From positions 129,501 through 193,500 of the forward strand of contig JAOTOM010005053.1 in NCBI GenBank assembly GCA_034440615.1: 64,000 bases of DNA, given 5' to 3'. The notes beneath the pieces were generated by a model. The model worked only from the letters and a program-made list of their open reading frames with translations, was not told the DNA's origin and ran no database searches. The DNA comes from Ashinkailepas kermadecensis (Eukaryota; Arthropoda; Thecostraca; Neolepadidae). Position 1 is the first letter of the stretch. The number at the start of each line of letters is the position of its first letter. Both the position numbers and the translations under genes were made by a program. Of this stretch, positions 13,301 through 24,267 are shown piece after piece.

Positions 13301-13750
13301 TGATAATGTTGTGGTATGCATGGTGATCTGGTTGTCTTATTCGGGTATTTTCGTTAAGTATCATGTTTTCTTTCTTTCTTCATACTTGGTTTGTCCTTTC
13401 TCCTTTCTCCTTTCCTTTCTCCTTAGTGTAGTAATAGTTTAGGAGATGTACATGCAAGATTAGGGATTTTATAATATTTCCCCATTAACGCCTATAGCAG
13501 TTTTTTCTGGAGCCCTCAAAGACGTTACTAGCATTGCTAATTGTCTGAGAGGGCTTCAGGAACATCTTTTACTAATATCTGGTGGCGGGATCTGTCCAGC
13601 AAGAATCAGGAGTGGGGAGTGGTGTGACCTACCTTGACTTGCTTACCATGACCTACTTCTCATCCCTGGAATTTAACGTAATTAGGTCGCACGGGTATGG
13701 AAGGGCACTCCTGCCTACCTATTAATGGGTAGGGGAATAAATAAAAAACA
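10315..13750 (+). mobile_element. Decayed LINE with endonuclease and reverse transcriptase
   Basis: An ATG at 10315 leads into an APE-type endonuclease (LHINARSLKNKFDD at about 10465, CVSETW at about 10550, AGDFNYNLL at about 10880). RT follows: YRPISLLPIFSKVLERL (about 11980), FDLKKAFDTVS (about 12195), GVPQGSILGPLLF (about 12365), FADDTAI (about 12455), LNADKTGYQIF (about 12570). The C-terminal part runs to a stop at 13280. A 3' region with ATAAATAAAAAACAAAAAAT ends near 13750. Stops or frameshifts near 10626, 10780, 10915, 11663, 12133 and 12611 kill it. The protein is CR1/Jockey-like without RNase H and is distinct from the CR1-like copies at 2.4 and 33 kb. Confidence 0.85.
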
Positions 13751-14991
13751 AAAAATAATAATATCAATAACAGACCTTTTTGCAGTGGCATTTTGCTCCC
13801 AGCTCATGGTGGTTCAGTAGCAAGATGGAGTGAGGGGACCTGCCAATTATCTGCATGCATACTTTTGAAGAGATCACTATTTCTTTTTCCTGCATCAGTT
13901 TTGATAACACCAAAAAGTTATGGCATTTAAATTAAGTAAGAATATAATTATTTTATTTATAAATAGGCTTAAAACTCAACATAACCTTACCTAACCTAGC
14001 CTTACCTCCCCTTGGAGAAGAAGAAATTGAAAAACCTCAAACAATTTATGTTCTGAAATTTTCTGAACTAACAGAAACCCAACCTAATATAACATTACCT
14101 GCTTTTGAGAATAATCATGTAAGTTTATTTGACATTGATCAACATGATCAATGTCCCCTAAGGCCAAGATAACTAACTAAACAGAACAACCAGTTGCCCA
14201 AAGCAAAGTTATTTGCTATCATGCCATCAAATCTGAACACCATTAGATTAGCTTTGTCATTAGCACTGCCATGAGTGATGCCAGCATCACACAGAACTTC
14301 CAACCTGAGGACAATTTCACTATTATTTTTGTACTAACACAGTTTGTCAACAAATTGTGATGCAAATGCAAATCATAAATCGTTAAATTGCATGTCACAA
14401 TGGTTTTAGTTTCCAACCACAAATATTGTAATTTAGACACGATTCTGTGCTTGTTTTACAACAGATGTGATTTCACAATGCACCTCGGTGATAAAGCAAC
14501 ATGCATATTCAAACATAATATGATGTATTTCCAATAATGATTAAGAGATAGAATACTGTCAAATGAGTAATATAGTGAAGAATTAAAATGCATGGTATCG
14601 AACAATGTAGAATATGGATTATTTTGACATAAATATTGCCATTCATTTCTATAGACCATTGATCAGAAAATTAGCTGAGCTCAGAATGTAAACAACAAAA
14701 CTGCATTCCATCTCAGCTGCCATACCTTTCAAATATTGACAGACATTGATTGTGTGAGCACAAAGATGAATGTCAAGCACAGGCTTGAACTACTGAACTT
14801 CATTGAAACATATGAAGTACTTAAGTACCCATATCCAAATTAATTTGTGCATAATTATGTTAAAAGTATGCAGCATAAGTACAAACATACTGCATAAATA
14901 TATGGTGCACCAACACCAGCACCATGAGTAGAAAATTGATGTGGTCGGTATAGGGGACGGGGTCCTCTCATGCTGAGGGTATCCCCTAATA
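13751..14991. other. No gene recognised
   Basis: AT-rich DNA with scattered CCTAACCTAGCC motifs. The short ORFs lack recognisable domains. Confidence 0.55.
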
Positions 14992-14995
14992 TTAA

Positions 14996-15993
14996 CCCGC
15001 GCACGTCCGGGGGGGGGGCAGATATCTGCCCCCCTGCGGTTTTTCCTACTTTGCCGCCATACTAATCGGGTTAGCAAGGCCAAACCTCGCATGGCTGCTC
15101 ATTGGTCTTTTCCGCATATCCTCAGAAATGTTTGACCCTGGGTCATCTCAAGTCAGGTCACCAGGTCAGGCGAAGTGTTCTCCGAGTTCTGGGTGGCATC
15201 ACTCCCACAATATTTGGGCGATTGATTTCAAACTTATATCACGTCATGATCTTATCAGGGTCTATAATATGTATATCACGGTTTTTTCGTAGCGTTGACC
15301 TGAGGTCAGGTCGTGGCCACGGCTTACCCATTATAGGCCTATGGAAAAATATACAAATGTTTCCTGGTTACATATTTGCTCTCGGAATGACCTCCAACCA
15401 TTATGGCGTGTAGTTGGAAGCTATTCGCAATGCTATCGCTGACATTTTTGCTCAGTGGTCCCACCAAGGTCAGCTGAGGTCACCTGAAATCACTAGCACA
15501 TTTCTGCGCATTATATCGCAATGCATTGAGCTAGAAGGCTGAAATTACCGTCATTGTGCTTGTATCGCCAAGACGTGTCGATTGATATATTACATGACCT
15601 CCCTACTCTACCCCATGACCTTGACCTGAGGTCATTGTTTCGGTGACCCATCTGTTGACCTGACCATAAATTACACAGCGTATGTCGATAGCACATTTCA
15701 AGGGCTGTCGAATAGCATTTGCAGTTTGTTTCTATCTGTTACAGGTCCTGATATATGTGCCAATATCTGAGGGTCCTACCCGATATGGTCGAATTTGACA
15801 TATGATGACCCAGTGACCTAAATATTGACCTGAGCGAGAAAATGACAGAAATACTTTCGATAGAGCTTGTCACCAGCTATCCAAAGCCGTTTTCCGTTTG
15901 TCGCTACCTAGCATAGTTCTCGAGATCTTAGGGGGGGCAGACATCTGCCCCCCGGACATCCAAAGTTGGCGCGGACCGCCGGACGTGCGAGTG
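14996..15993. mobile_element. TTAA-flanked MITE (piggyBac-like), 998 bp
   Basis: TTAA occurs at 14992-14995 and again at 15994-15997. The inward ends match: CCCGCGCACGTCCGG on the left, and CACTCGCACGTCCGG on the reverse strand of the right. Just inside each end is a palindrome of a G run, CAGATATCTG (or CAGACATCTG) and a C run. The interior has no long ORF and is rich in TGACCTGAGGTCA-type palindromes. A second copy begins at 32507. TTAA duplication is typical of piggyBac, but no transposase is seen, so the superfamily is inferred. Confidence 0.82.
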
Positions 15994-15997
15994 TTAA

Positions 15998-17059
15998 AAC
16001 CATACCCTCCCCCAGCCAAGTTACATTCCCCATTGCTCAAGAATTACTGGTGCATGATGGAGGATGGATGGATGACTCAGAAGGACGGATTTGGCACCCA
16101 TTGATGGCAATGGTAGTCCCTCTGCAGTGATGGATCCAGGGGAGAGGGAAATTTCTTGACTTCGGGGGGGGGAGGGAGAAGAGGCAGTACCCTACATCCA
16201 CCCCTCACCTCCCCCATCCCTCCACTTATGGCAGATCAAGTTTGAGTTGGTAATCATCCTTCAGAGTCTGGAGACAAGTACAAATGGAAGTATTTTATGA
16301 CAAATGCAGACAAAAAATAGATATGGAAAGAACTATTCCACTTCAATTATTTTTAGAGTTGATTAGCATCATGTTTGAAGATTCATGAATATTAGAGTTT
16401 GGATATCACTATCTAACTGTGGTATGGCATGATTATCTAATATATGATGCAACATTTCACATATTTTAAAGTAATAATTGCTTCACAGCTTCATACCTAA
16501 GTAATGTGTATTAACCTACATGCTTGAAGATTCCTTTTTGTAATCATGTTGCTCTCAATACCTGCCAATTTAAAAAAAAAGATGCCTTCAGAAGTGGCTT
16601 ATTTTTAATCATTGTTTGGGCAGTGAACCAGGCTTTCCAATGTAGTGTGAACTGCCTATGCCACCTTAATTAAAAAATAATCCTTTATATTAATATATAA
16701 AGCACGCTATATTACATATAGTGTGTTAAAGGGCTGTTCCTTTTGACCAGGCTTCCACTCATTTCACTGGTCCCCACCTGGTCTTCATCATACCAGTCAT
16801 GCTCATTCCCAGTCCTTGCTCCAAAATGGTTGGCATTTGCCACCTCTAATATGCTCCTACTTGAATGTTAATTCATAAGTTGGCTCATAGGTGACAGCAC
16901 CATCGCGCCACAGACAACAGATGATTCAGTGATGATCCACAGAGTTGATGCGGGCAGGTGTGGTCGGATAGTGATGCAGATATTTTGAGATGGAGGTTGA
17001 GTGGACTCACTGTCAGGCGTGACGCCCAAGACGCGTGGAGAGAATGTAGTGGAGAGTAA
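15998..17059. other. No gene recognised
   Basis: Contains a purine-rich run near 16165-16185. No supported coding region. Confidence 0.55.
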
Positions 17060-18560
17060 TAGCTGGTGCCGTCCACCATATCTCGAACATGGCCTAACAC
17101 CCTCCTGTCACATATTTTGATGAAAATTTGTGTACAGGGTTATCTGAGCCCCTGAAATGATTTCTGAGCTTTTTAGCTCAATCGAAGCAGCGGTTCACGA
17201 GTTATTGCCTGCGGCGTTTTTCTGAGTTCGCACTGAAGGTCAAACTTCCAGAGCCAATATCTTAGTATTGTGTAGAGATAAATTATGAAAATTATATATC
17301 GTTGGAATCGCAATGAGCTCATCTTTCGATTCTTGAAGTCAGTTTTTTTATTTGTGCAAATTTTGAAAATAAGACCCTGTGACCTCGGATAACGTGACCT
17401 GTGGTGACCCCTAGTACAATGATGTTGATATAATTATTTATGTAGAATTAAAGCCTCATCATTTATCTTTCTGATGAAAAAATAAAAACCATGTATATTA
17501 ACACGCGCACTGGAGGGGGGGGGGGGCGAAATCCGCCCACCCCTCCGGGTTTTCGCAAATAACTGCAAATTTTACCGGTCGATATACGCGATTTTCGGTG
17601 TACCTGCTTAGAAATGAACGGCGCGTCGTTTAAAGCAAGAAAAATGGAAATCGGCTGAAAAATTTTCAAGTTAGGGGCCGCTAAAGTAAAAAAATGTTAT
17701 AGCGCCAGACCACAAAAATCGGCGCTGATGCGCTTCCAGTATACTGACAAAAGGGAAGTGTTCTAGGCAACACTAGAGACTTATTTGATGCATATTGATA
17801 TGCTGTATAGTTTCAAAGTCATGTTAGGTCACCAAGGTCAAGTCAGGTCAAGTTCATGACAGGTTAATGGAACCAAACTTCATCAACTGGAATGTTGCCA
17901 TAAATGCACTGCTGGTTGTCATTTGTACTGTTTGTCATTGCGTTTCCATACTTTATTCATGTACTTCACTCCCTTCTTCACGAAGCCGATTGCTCCGAGC
18001 TGCCCGACGGAGCAGTCGGGCGGGCGGCCGGTTCCGGTAACTGGAACAGGTAACTGACCTGATAAAGTGGTGCTATATAGGTGACCTAAGGTCAAATGTT
18101 GGGTCTAGCATCTGCATTGAATCATTAGTAATGTCCAAAACATCATTGATGCCCATTTTTGAGCATTTAAACACAATCACAGCGCTCCATAACGATGACA
18201 AGCCAAGCCACGCAAAACCGGAAAATTTTGCCAATCTGACCTCATTTGACCTTGAAGATATTGACCTACGGTCACGAAAATTGCACACAATAGAGTTCAC
18301 TACCGTGCCCATCCACCCTGCGAATTTCGTTCCTCCAGCTTTACTAGGAGCCGAGATCTTAGGGGGGGGCGGAATCCGCCCCCCCCCCTCCAGTGCGCGT
18401 AATTCTCAGAGGCCCTCCAGGGCGCGTGTTAAGCGCCTGATACCAGTTTCTGTAGCAAATATTGCCTGACTTATGCGAAAATCCCGATTAAATAGGCCTG
18501 GTGTTCAGTAAGCTTTTTTTCTGGTTCTTCGAAAGAGTGCAACATCGTAGTGTGCTACGG
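17060..18560. repeat. Left terminal inverted repeat, split by a MITE
   Basis: Reverse-complement match to 20850-21426 once the MITE at 17502-18428 is removed. The match resumes right after the second TTAA (GCGCCTGATACCAGTTTCTG), where the right arm reads GACGCCTAATACCAGTTTCT in reverse complement. Confidence 0.82.
17502..18428. mobile_element. Second TTAA-flanked MITE, 927 bp, inserted in the transposon's left arm
   Basis: TTAA at 17498-17501 and 18429-18432. The ends read CACGCGCACTGGAGGGG on the left and CACGCGCCCTGGAGGG on the reversed right. Inside the right end the motif GATCTTAGGGGGGGG also occurs in the 14996 MITE, so the two are related. The right arm of the host transposon preserves the unoccupied site (TTAG), which supports a clean TTAA insertion. 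Confidence 0.85.
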
Positions 18561-19089
18561 ATGTGTTTGGCAAATTTTGCTAAGCCTCTTAATCTTATTT
18601 CTAACACTAAACTCACATTTAGACCAGGCTGGGATACGATTAAATGTCAGATGTGCAACATTACCTGATGCACACCGGTAAGTACGCACGGGCTTTAGAG
18701 GACAGTGGACGTTCGGCAGTCGACATCCACACAGACCCCGGTTGGTACGAAACGGGATAGCGTTATCTGTGAACTTCGATCCCAGTTTACGCTGCCTTGT
18801 CGTCTATCCCCGCTGTCGAGGGGGAGGGGATAAACGACAAACGATCGAGAGGTCTAGTTACGCCGCGTAAACCGACCGGGCGGACTAGAGCGGAGCGATA
18901 AAATAAGGGATCCCCCATGAAACCGTGAGCGTGGAATCGGAATCGTGTGCTCAGTCGATGCCAGGCACGAGGTGAAGAGGTTTGGTTCTTAACAAAGTGA
19001 AACGGTGCTGGCTTATCCTGGTATTTCGCAAGGCCGGAGCAATGGTACGACACTGCTGTTCTGATCCGTATAAGTGCCATAAATCTCAT

Positions 19090-20172
19090 AACTAAAGGTG
19101 CGAGGCCCCCATCTGAGCAACTGGTCGAACTGGTGAATGATAGTCGAATTCAGAAGGACGTTTTCCTGTGCACGAACTGCATTGGAAGGTTGCTTAAGGA
19201 TCCTAAAGTCTACCATTGCAAGAGGTACCGCCGGTTCAGTTAAGTGACTCCAGCAGCCAAACTTCCAGCGGAATTGCGCCAAGTCCTGTGTCTGGCGAGA
19301 ACTACGCACCCTCGGATGAAACCGACCATGCAGCAAGCCATCTTGACGCCGACGTGACCTTACCGATCCTAGGCGTATCGCCGTTGAGGACAAGTGAGTT
19401 TTCCATTGGCTTCTTAGAAGAACAAGGAAAATACTTCTCAGACATGACAAAATCAACCGATCAAGGGGAAGTCGTGGTCCACGGCGACTTCTCAGAACAC
19501 TTCTCCTTCGTGGTCCAAGATGCTGCTCAAGGGTTTCACTCGGATGCTTCTCAGTGCACACTGCATCCGTTTGTTGTGTACTGGCGGGAAGAGGACAAGC
19601 CTGTCCACCAGAGCTGTTGTTTCGTTTCAGATAGTACGAAACATGATACGGCGATGGTTTACGCCTTCCAGAGGAAACTTATCCCAGAGATCCGTTCGCA
19701 TGTCCCAAGTCTCAAAAAGGTGCGCAATTTCAGCGATGGGTGCGCTGCCCAATACAAGAATAGATATAACTTCTCTAACGTGTGTTGTCATGAGGTCGAC
19801 TTTGGCATGCCATGTGAGTGGCACTTCTTTGCGACATCGCACGGAAAGGGCGCATGCGATGGGATCGGCGGGACAGCGAAAAGAGCTGCGTATCAAGAGA
19901 GCCTGCGACGGCCTGCCTCCGATCCGATCACGACTGCGGAAGCTTTGTTCCTGTACCTTGATGTGAAGTATGTCAGCTCTGTCAAGTTCGTCTTTGTCAG
20001 CTCTCCAGGAAGTGAAAGAAGCAGCGTCTTATCTCCGACAACGATTCTCGAGAGCAGTTACGGTGAAAGGGACACAGCGGTTCCACAGATCTCGCCCTCA
20101 GACCTCACGTCCATCGCGGTGCACGAACTCTCCAGTGACCCGGGACGTGTCGTGAGGGTGAGCAAGAAGTGA
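19090..20172 (+). pseudogene. Transposase-like gene, frameshifted
   Basis: The product belongs to a family I remember as common in invertebrate genomes but cannot name with certainty. Three Asp-containing motifs suggest a DDE/D-type catalytic core: VVVHGDFSEHFSFVVQD (about 19470), FSDGCAAQYKNRYNF (about 19730) and FFATSHGKGACDGIGGT (about 19830). The upstream frame (about 19100-19240) encodes a small Cys/His stretch (LCTNCIGRLL) that is out of frame with the core, so the N-terminus is broken. Near 20000 the sense moves to the next frame (KEAASYLRQRFSRAVTVKGT) and returns near 20090 (ISPSDLTSIAVHELSSD). It ends in a stop at 20172, followed by AATAAA-like signals near 20375. The flanking inverted repeats fit a transposon gene. 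Confidence 0.6.
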
Positions 20173-20849
20173 AGTGCTATGAGAGAACGCTATCCCTCTG
20201 GACCGTACACGTGCAATGGTGCATACGTATGCACTATGCAATGTATAACAAAATCGCTCATTTACTAACATATGTGTGTGCGTGTGTGAGCAGGAAAAGT
20301 ATGAGGACTACAGGCGTAATTGGGCGTCTCTGCCTGTGTTTTCTATACTAATCTATTAATTTATATTAATAAACGAAATAAACTAGTGCGTCACAATGTC
20401 ATTGTCCTATGAATTATGTAGATTTTTGGTGGTTGCATAGCATGTACAAACTGTGAAAAGTTCACATGTCTCAATATGTTTGTGAAATATAGTTCTGCTC
20501 AGTGAACTATGCAAGAAATGGGCATGTTTCTGTTTTATTTAATTACGTTGCCAATCTGATGATTTGCAAAAAATGCATCTCCTCGTTGTTTCGCCGGACT
20601 ATTAACCCAGAATACAGCGTCAAGATTCGATTTCTCTTGCGTTTATGCAGCGAATTTGCGGTCAAAGTGTTCATGCCTAGCTTTCTGAAGCGGACATAAA
20701 CTTAGGAAAATGGCAACCATTCAGCCCCTATGCGTAATATCTTTAAACGATGTTTGCTGTTGCCTATATGAGCCATGCTTAGTCAAAATATGTCTGCGCT
20801 GGATATGAGAAGCAAGTGACTTAGCAACATATGTAAAATGTATCGGTAC

Positions 20850-21426
20850 CATACTTGGTATTGTACGCTTCAGAGCCACCAGCGAGACAAAGCTTACTGA
20901 ATAGCCAGCCAATTTAGGCGTCTTTTTTCGCATAGGTCAGTCAATATTTGTTACAGAAACTGGTATTAGGCGTCTAATATACATTATTTTTATTTATTCA
21001 TCAGAACGATAAATGGCTTTCGGCTTTCGTTTTATATAAATAATTATATCAATATCGTTGTACTAGGGGTCACCACAGGTCACTTTACCCGAGGTCACGG
21101 TGTCATGTTTTCAAAATGTCCACAAAACCCAAAACTGACACCAGGAATCGAAAGACGAGCTCATTGCGATTCCAACGATATATAATGTTTTGTAATTTAT
21201 GTCTACATTACACTAAGATATCGGCTCTCGAAGTTTGACCTTCAGTGCGAACTTAGAAAACGCAGCAGGCTATAATTCGTGAACCGCTGCTCGGATTGAG
21301 CTGAACCGCTCAGCAATCGTTTCAGGGCCTCAGATAACCCTGTATACCAATTTTCATCAAAATTTGTTACATGAGGGTGTTAATTTGGAAAATTCGTGTT
21401 CGAGATATGGTGGACGGCACCAGCTA
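20850..21426. repeat. Right terminal inverted repeat
   Basis: Reverse complement of 17060-18560 without the MITE. It is the cleaner arm and serves as the empty-site reference for the MITE insertion. Confidence 0.8.
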
Positions 21427-24134
21427 ACTATCAGTATCCATGTATTTGCGGTTATTGATGTTGGGAGTGAAACAATTTAAATTCTTATCTATTATTGAAA
21501 GCCTGTTGCACTCCAACCATTAATATCTCTGTTAATCCTCTTTCACACTCGCCACGTCCACCACAACTACATCACCCCTTCGCTAAATCCTACAGCGTGG
21601 CCATTGTTGAGGGTGTGGAGGATACGTCGCCTTCATTTATTTTCCTGTTGGGATCACCGCCAAGGGTCAATGAAAACTGCCCCTCCAACTTTAGATGCCC
21701 ACTCCCCAACTTAAATTGCAGCTCCCCTCCCCTATTTATTTGTCCAAACCTACTTTACACCAGGGTTGTTGTGTTATGAAATGTGTGATGAAAACGGTCC
21801 TTCACTCCAGCCCATGGGACCCTTGTGGGCCCCATGCATTGCGGGGACTTTCTGGGTCCATCAAGGCAGTCACCTGGAGGACTCCCTCTGACCCTGTTGC
21901 AGTCGGATGCCCCTTCGCCCCCCGCCGCCCCCTGCGTTATGTCACTGGTCACCGAGACAAATGATAAAGCCCTCCGTCACGTCAATTCATGTGCACACAA
22001 TGTTTGGTGTCTAGGATGCCACTCCAAATGATGCAGTTCCAGTAGCTTCGGTATGCAGGCAAGTTCACACTTCCGATACATTCCATTTGCCAGGGTGGAC
22101 ATAATTTTTCCTTGGGTCTATTTTCGCTCAGACTACTTATGAAATGGGACGCCATGCTTCCAGCTGGTCCTGACCTTCCTCGTGCGTTTTGTGTGCCGTG
22201 CGCTTCGTAAGTGGATCTTGTTATGGCGTATCCAGTGAGCGCGTGTGTGGACGATATTTATGTACTGAGACAATTATTGACATTGCTATTCTGGCACTGC
22301 GATGAATAGAGGTATCCTACCTGTTCTGATTGAACTTATTGGGTACCATGCCACTCCCTGATTGCAAATACATCAGACATACAGATGTAACAGACATATC
22401 AACATGAAGCATCATTTGATGGCGTTATTTTCATTGTTTGGCAGCAATTAAGGAGGTAGGCTTTATTGTGTGGTGTATTAAATTCCCCGGTATTCGCATT
22501 TACCTGCGCCAATTTATTATCTCTGCAGCTTCTACCGGTGTGTTCCGTCGCTTTATGTGACGTCATAGCACCATCAGTACGGCCGGTTCACCTGCCACAA
22601 CACACGAGTGTGAGTGTTAACGTGACATTCGTTCTGGATACTTGCTTTATCGTACTTCCCTTCCCTCTGCGAAGTCGGTTCACTTGGTGGTATCTTGAAT
22701 GGATGAAAACACAGACTAGCACTCCCCTTTTCCCATTGTGCTTCTCGGTGCTCCATTACTTTTTTAGCCATCACGAAGCCTCCGACTTTCGTGCATTATA
22801 TTCATCTGGCCAGGTTTTACTGCTGACTTATTACATTATAATTAGCTGGTCACATGTTACGGCTAAATTCCTACGCTCGGAGACTTTTCGTGTTTGGCCC
22901 CCATGTAGTGATATGGTCGCACGAGATTCTGAGCATGTCTACCAGCCTGCCACCTGCCTTGCCGACCACAAGAGTTATTGAGAGTGTTCACTTCTCTCCG
23001 ATGATGTCGGTATTGGCACTCGGAAGTATCTGTGCGACACCAATTATTGTCAGAAGATGCCTCCACTCCCTCGCCTTTATTCTGCCCCATCTTCCGATGC
23101 TATTGATCTTCCCACCATTTCACGCCATTGCCTAGTATTATGCCTTGCTTCGAGCTTGTCCCATCCTATCCTATGCTTGTTGTGCGCCATACGTTGACAT
23201 GTCCTGTTGAATGCAGCTGCATCGCATTAATTCGTCTGATAACTGTCCATCGAACTATCCTGCATGACTTGCTTCCTCCAGTGTACTCCTAGGTCTGTGT
23301 GTCCCTCTGTTTGCCTATGGTCGCTATATGACCTATGCAATCGATACGCCCCTAAGCTACAATAACTAACCCTCAGTTTTGCCATGTACGTTTACTTCCA
23401 TATAATTGTGTGAATATTATGTTGCTGACCCTCCCTGACCAGACATTTCTAAGTGTTTGTATTTTGTCCCAGCTTACGTACGTCTGAACAAGTAGCATGA
23501 GTAGTTACTCTACTCTCTACTACTCAGTCACTCTACTACGTCAGCCACGAGTAGTCACTGTCCCTAAGGTCTGCGTGTACTGAATTTCGACCCTTTGTCA
23601 CTGCTTCGTCGCGCATAATTTAACCTTAGTTTGTCTTCAAAGCGTACTTCCTTCATCCAAGTCCGATGTTCGTGGATGTGCTGGAGGCCGGTGGCCCTTT
23701 TAGTCTGGACTGTTTCGCTTAAGTAATGCATATTGTCAATGAAGCGCTGTACCACGGCCACCTTAACATCCAGCACTCTGTGAATACGTCATGTCCGTAG
23801 GATTTTTTAAGCATAAGGTGGCGACATTATGTTCTGTGACAAGTTCCTATGCTAGAGAGCTCGTCTGTTCCTTCACCGTACGATACAGTTTATCACCTCC
23901 TCCATTTCTGATTTCAGTTACTACCACACTCTCCTGTGACTGTGTGACGTCATAACATTATATGGCAGCACAACACGGCATCATCATATGGCATCCGCAT
24001 CATATGTTGACCTAATGCGGTGCCGCTTTGTTCTGTAACATATTTCCGTGCTACAGAACGCGACTGCTCCTCTTCCCTCGATGCAATTCATCACCACCTT
24101 CCGTTTTGATTTCAGTTACTGCCGCGCTCTCCTG
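21427..24134. other. No supported gene; upstream region of the zinc-finger gene
   Basis: The 171-codon frame at 22466-22981 has no recognisable domain and I do not call it a gene. The segment 22545-22625 is repeated at 24140-24215 and contains a CRE-like TGACGTCA. Confidence 0.5.
22545..22625 (+). repeat. Direct repeat, distal copy, with TGACGTCA
   Basis: Matches 24140-24215; shared landmarks are GTGACGTCA, CACCATCAGTACGGCCGGTT (CACCGTCAGCGCGGCCAGTT in the other copy), CAACACACG and GTGTGAG. The proximal copy lies just upstream of the zinc-finger start codon, so the distal one may be a duplicated promoter piece. Confidence 0.7.
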
Positions 24135-24139
24135 TGGCT

Positions 24140-24215
24140 GTGTGTGACGTCACAGCACCGTCAGCGCGGCCAGTTCACCTGCGACAACACACGCCGGTGT
24201 GAGCGTTAGCGTGAC
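24140..24215 (+). promoter_or_regulatory. Candidate 5' regulatory segment with CRE-like site, duplicated upstream
   Basis: A perfect TGACGTCA (24147-24154) lies about 110 bp before the ATG at 24268, in a segment with a second copy 1.6 kb upstream. CRE palindromes are bound by CREB/ATF factors. A promoter role is inferred from position only. Confidence 0.4.
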
Positions 24216-24267
24216 GGCTGTCCTACAGCAGTACTCGGTAGCTCCTGTGACACAGCCAGCTCTCAGC

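Larger units (their letters stand above)
17060..21426 (+). mobile_element. DNA transposon with about 570-bp terminal inverted repeats and a transposase-like ORF
   Basis: The left arm (17060-17501, continuing at 18433 to about 18560) is the reverse complement of the right arm (about 20850-21426). Shared landmarks are TAGCTGGTGCCGTCCACC at the outer edge, CAGGGTTATCTGAG, GGTGACCCCTAGTACAA, ATACCAGTTTCTGTA and TTCAGTAAGCTT. Between them lies a transposase-like gene (about 19090-20172). The left arm is split by a 927-bp TTAA MITE. The target-site duplication of the whole element is not clear. Confidence 0.8.

Noticed and set aside
22466..22981. A 171-codon frame upstream of the zinc-finger gene
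   Set aside because: No recognisable domain; part of it lies in a repeated segment; likely chance.
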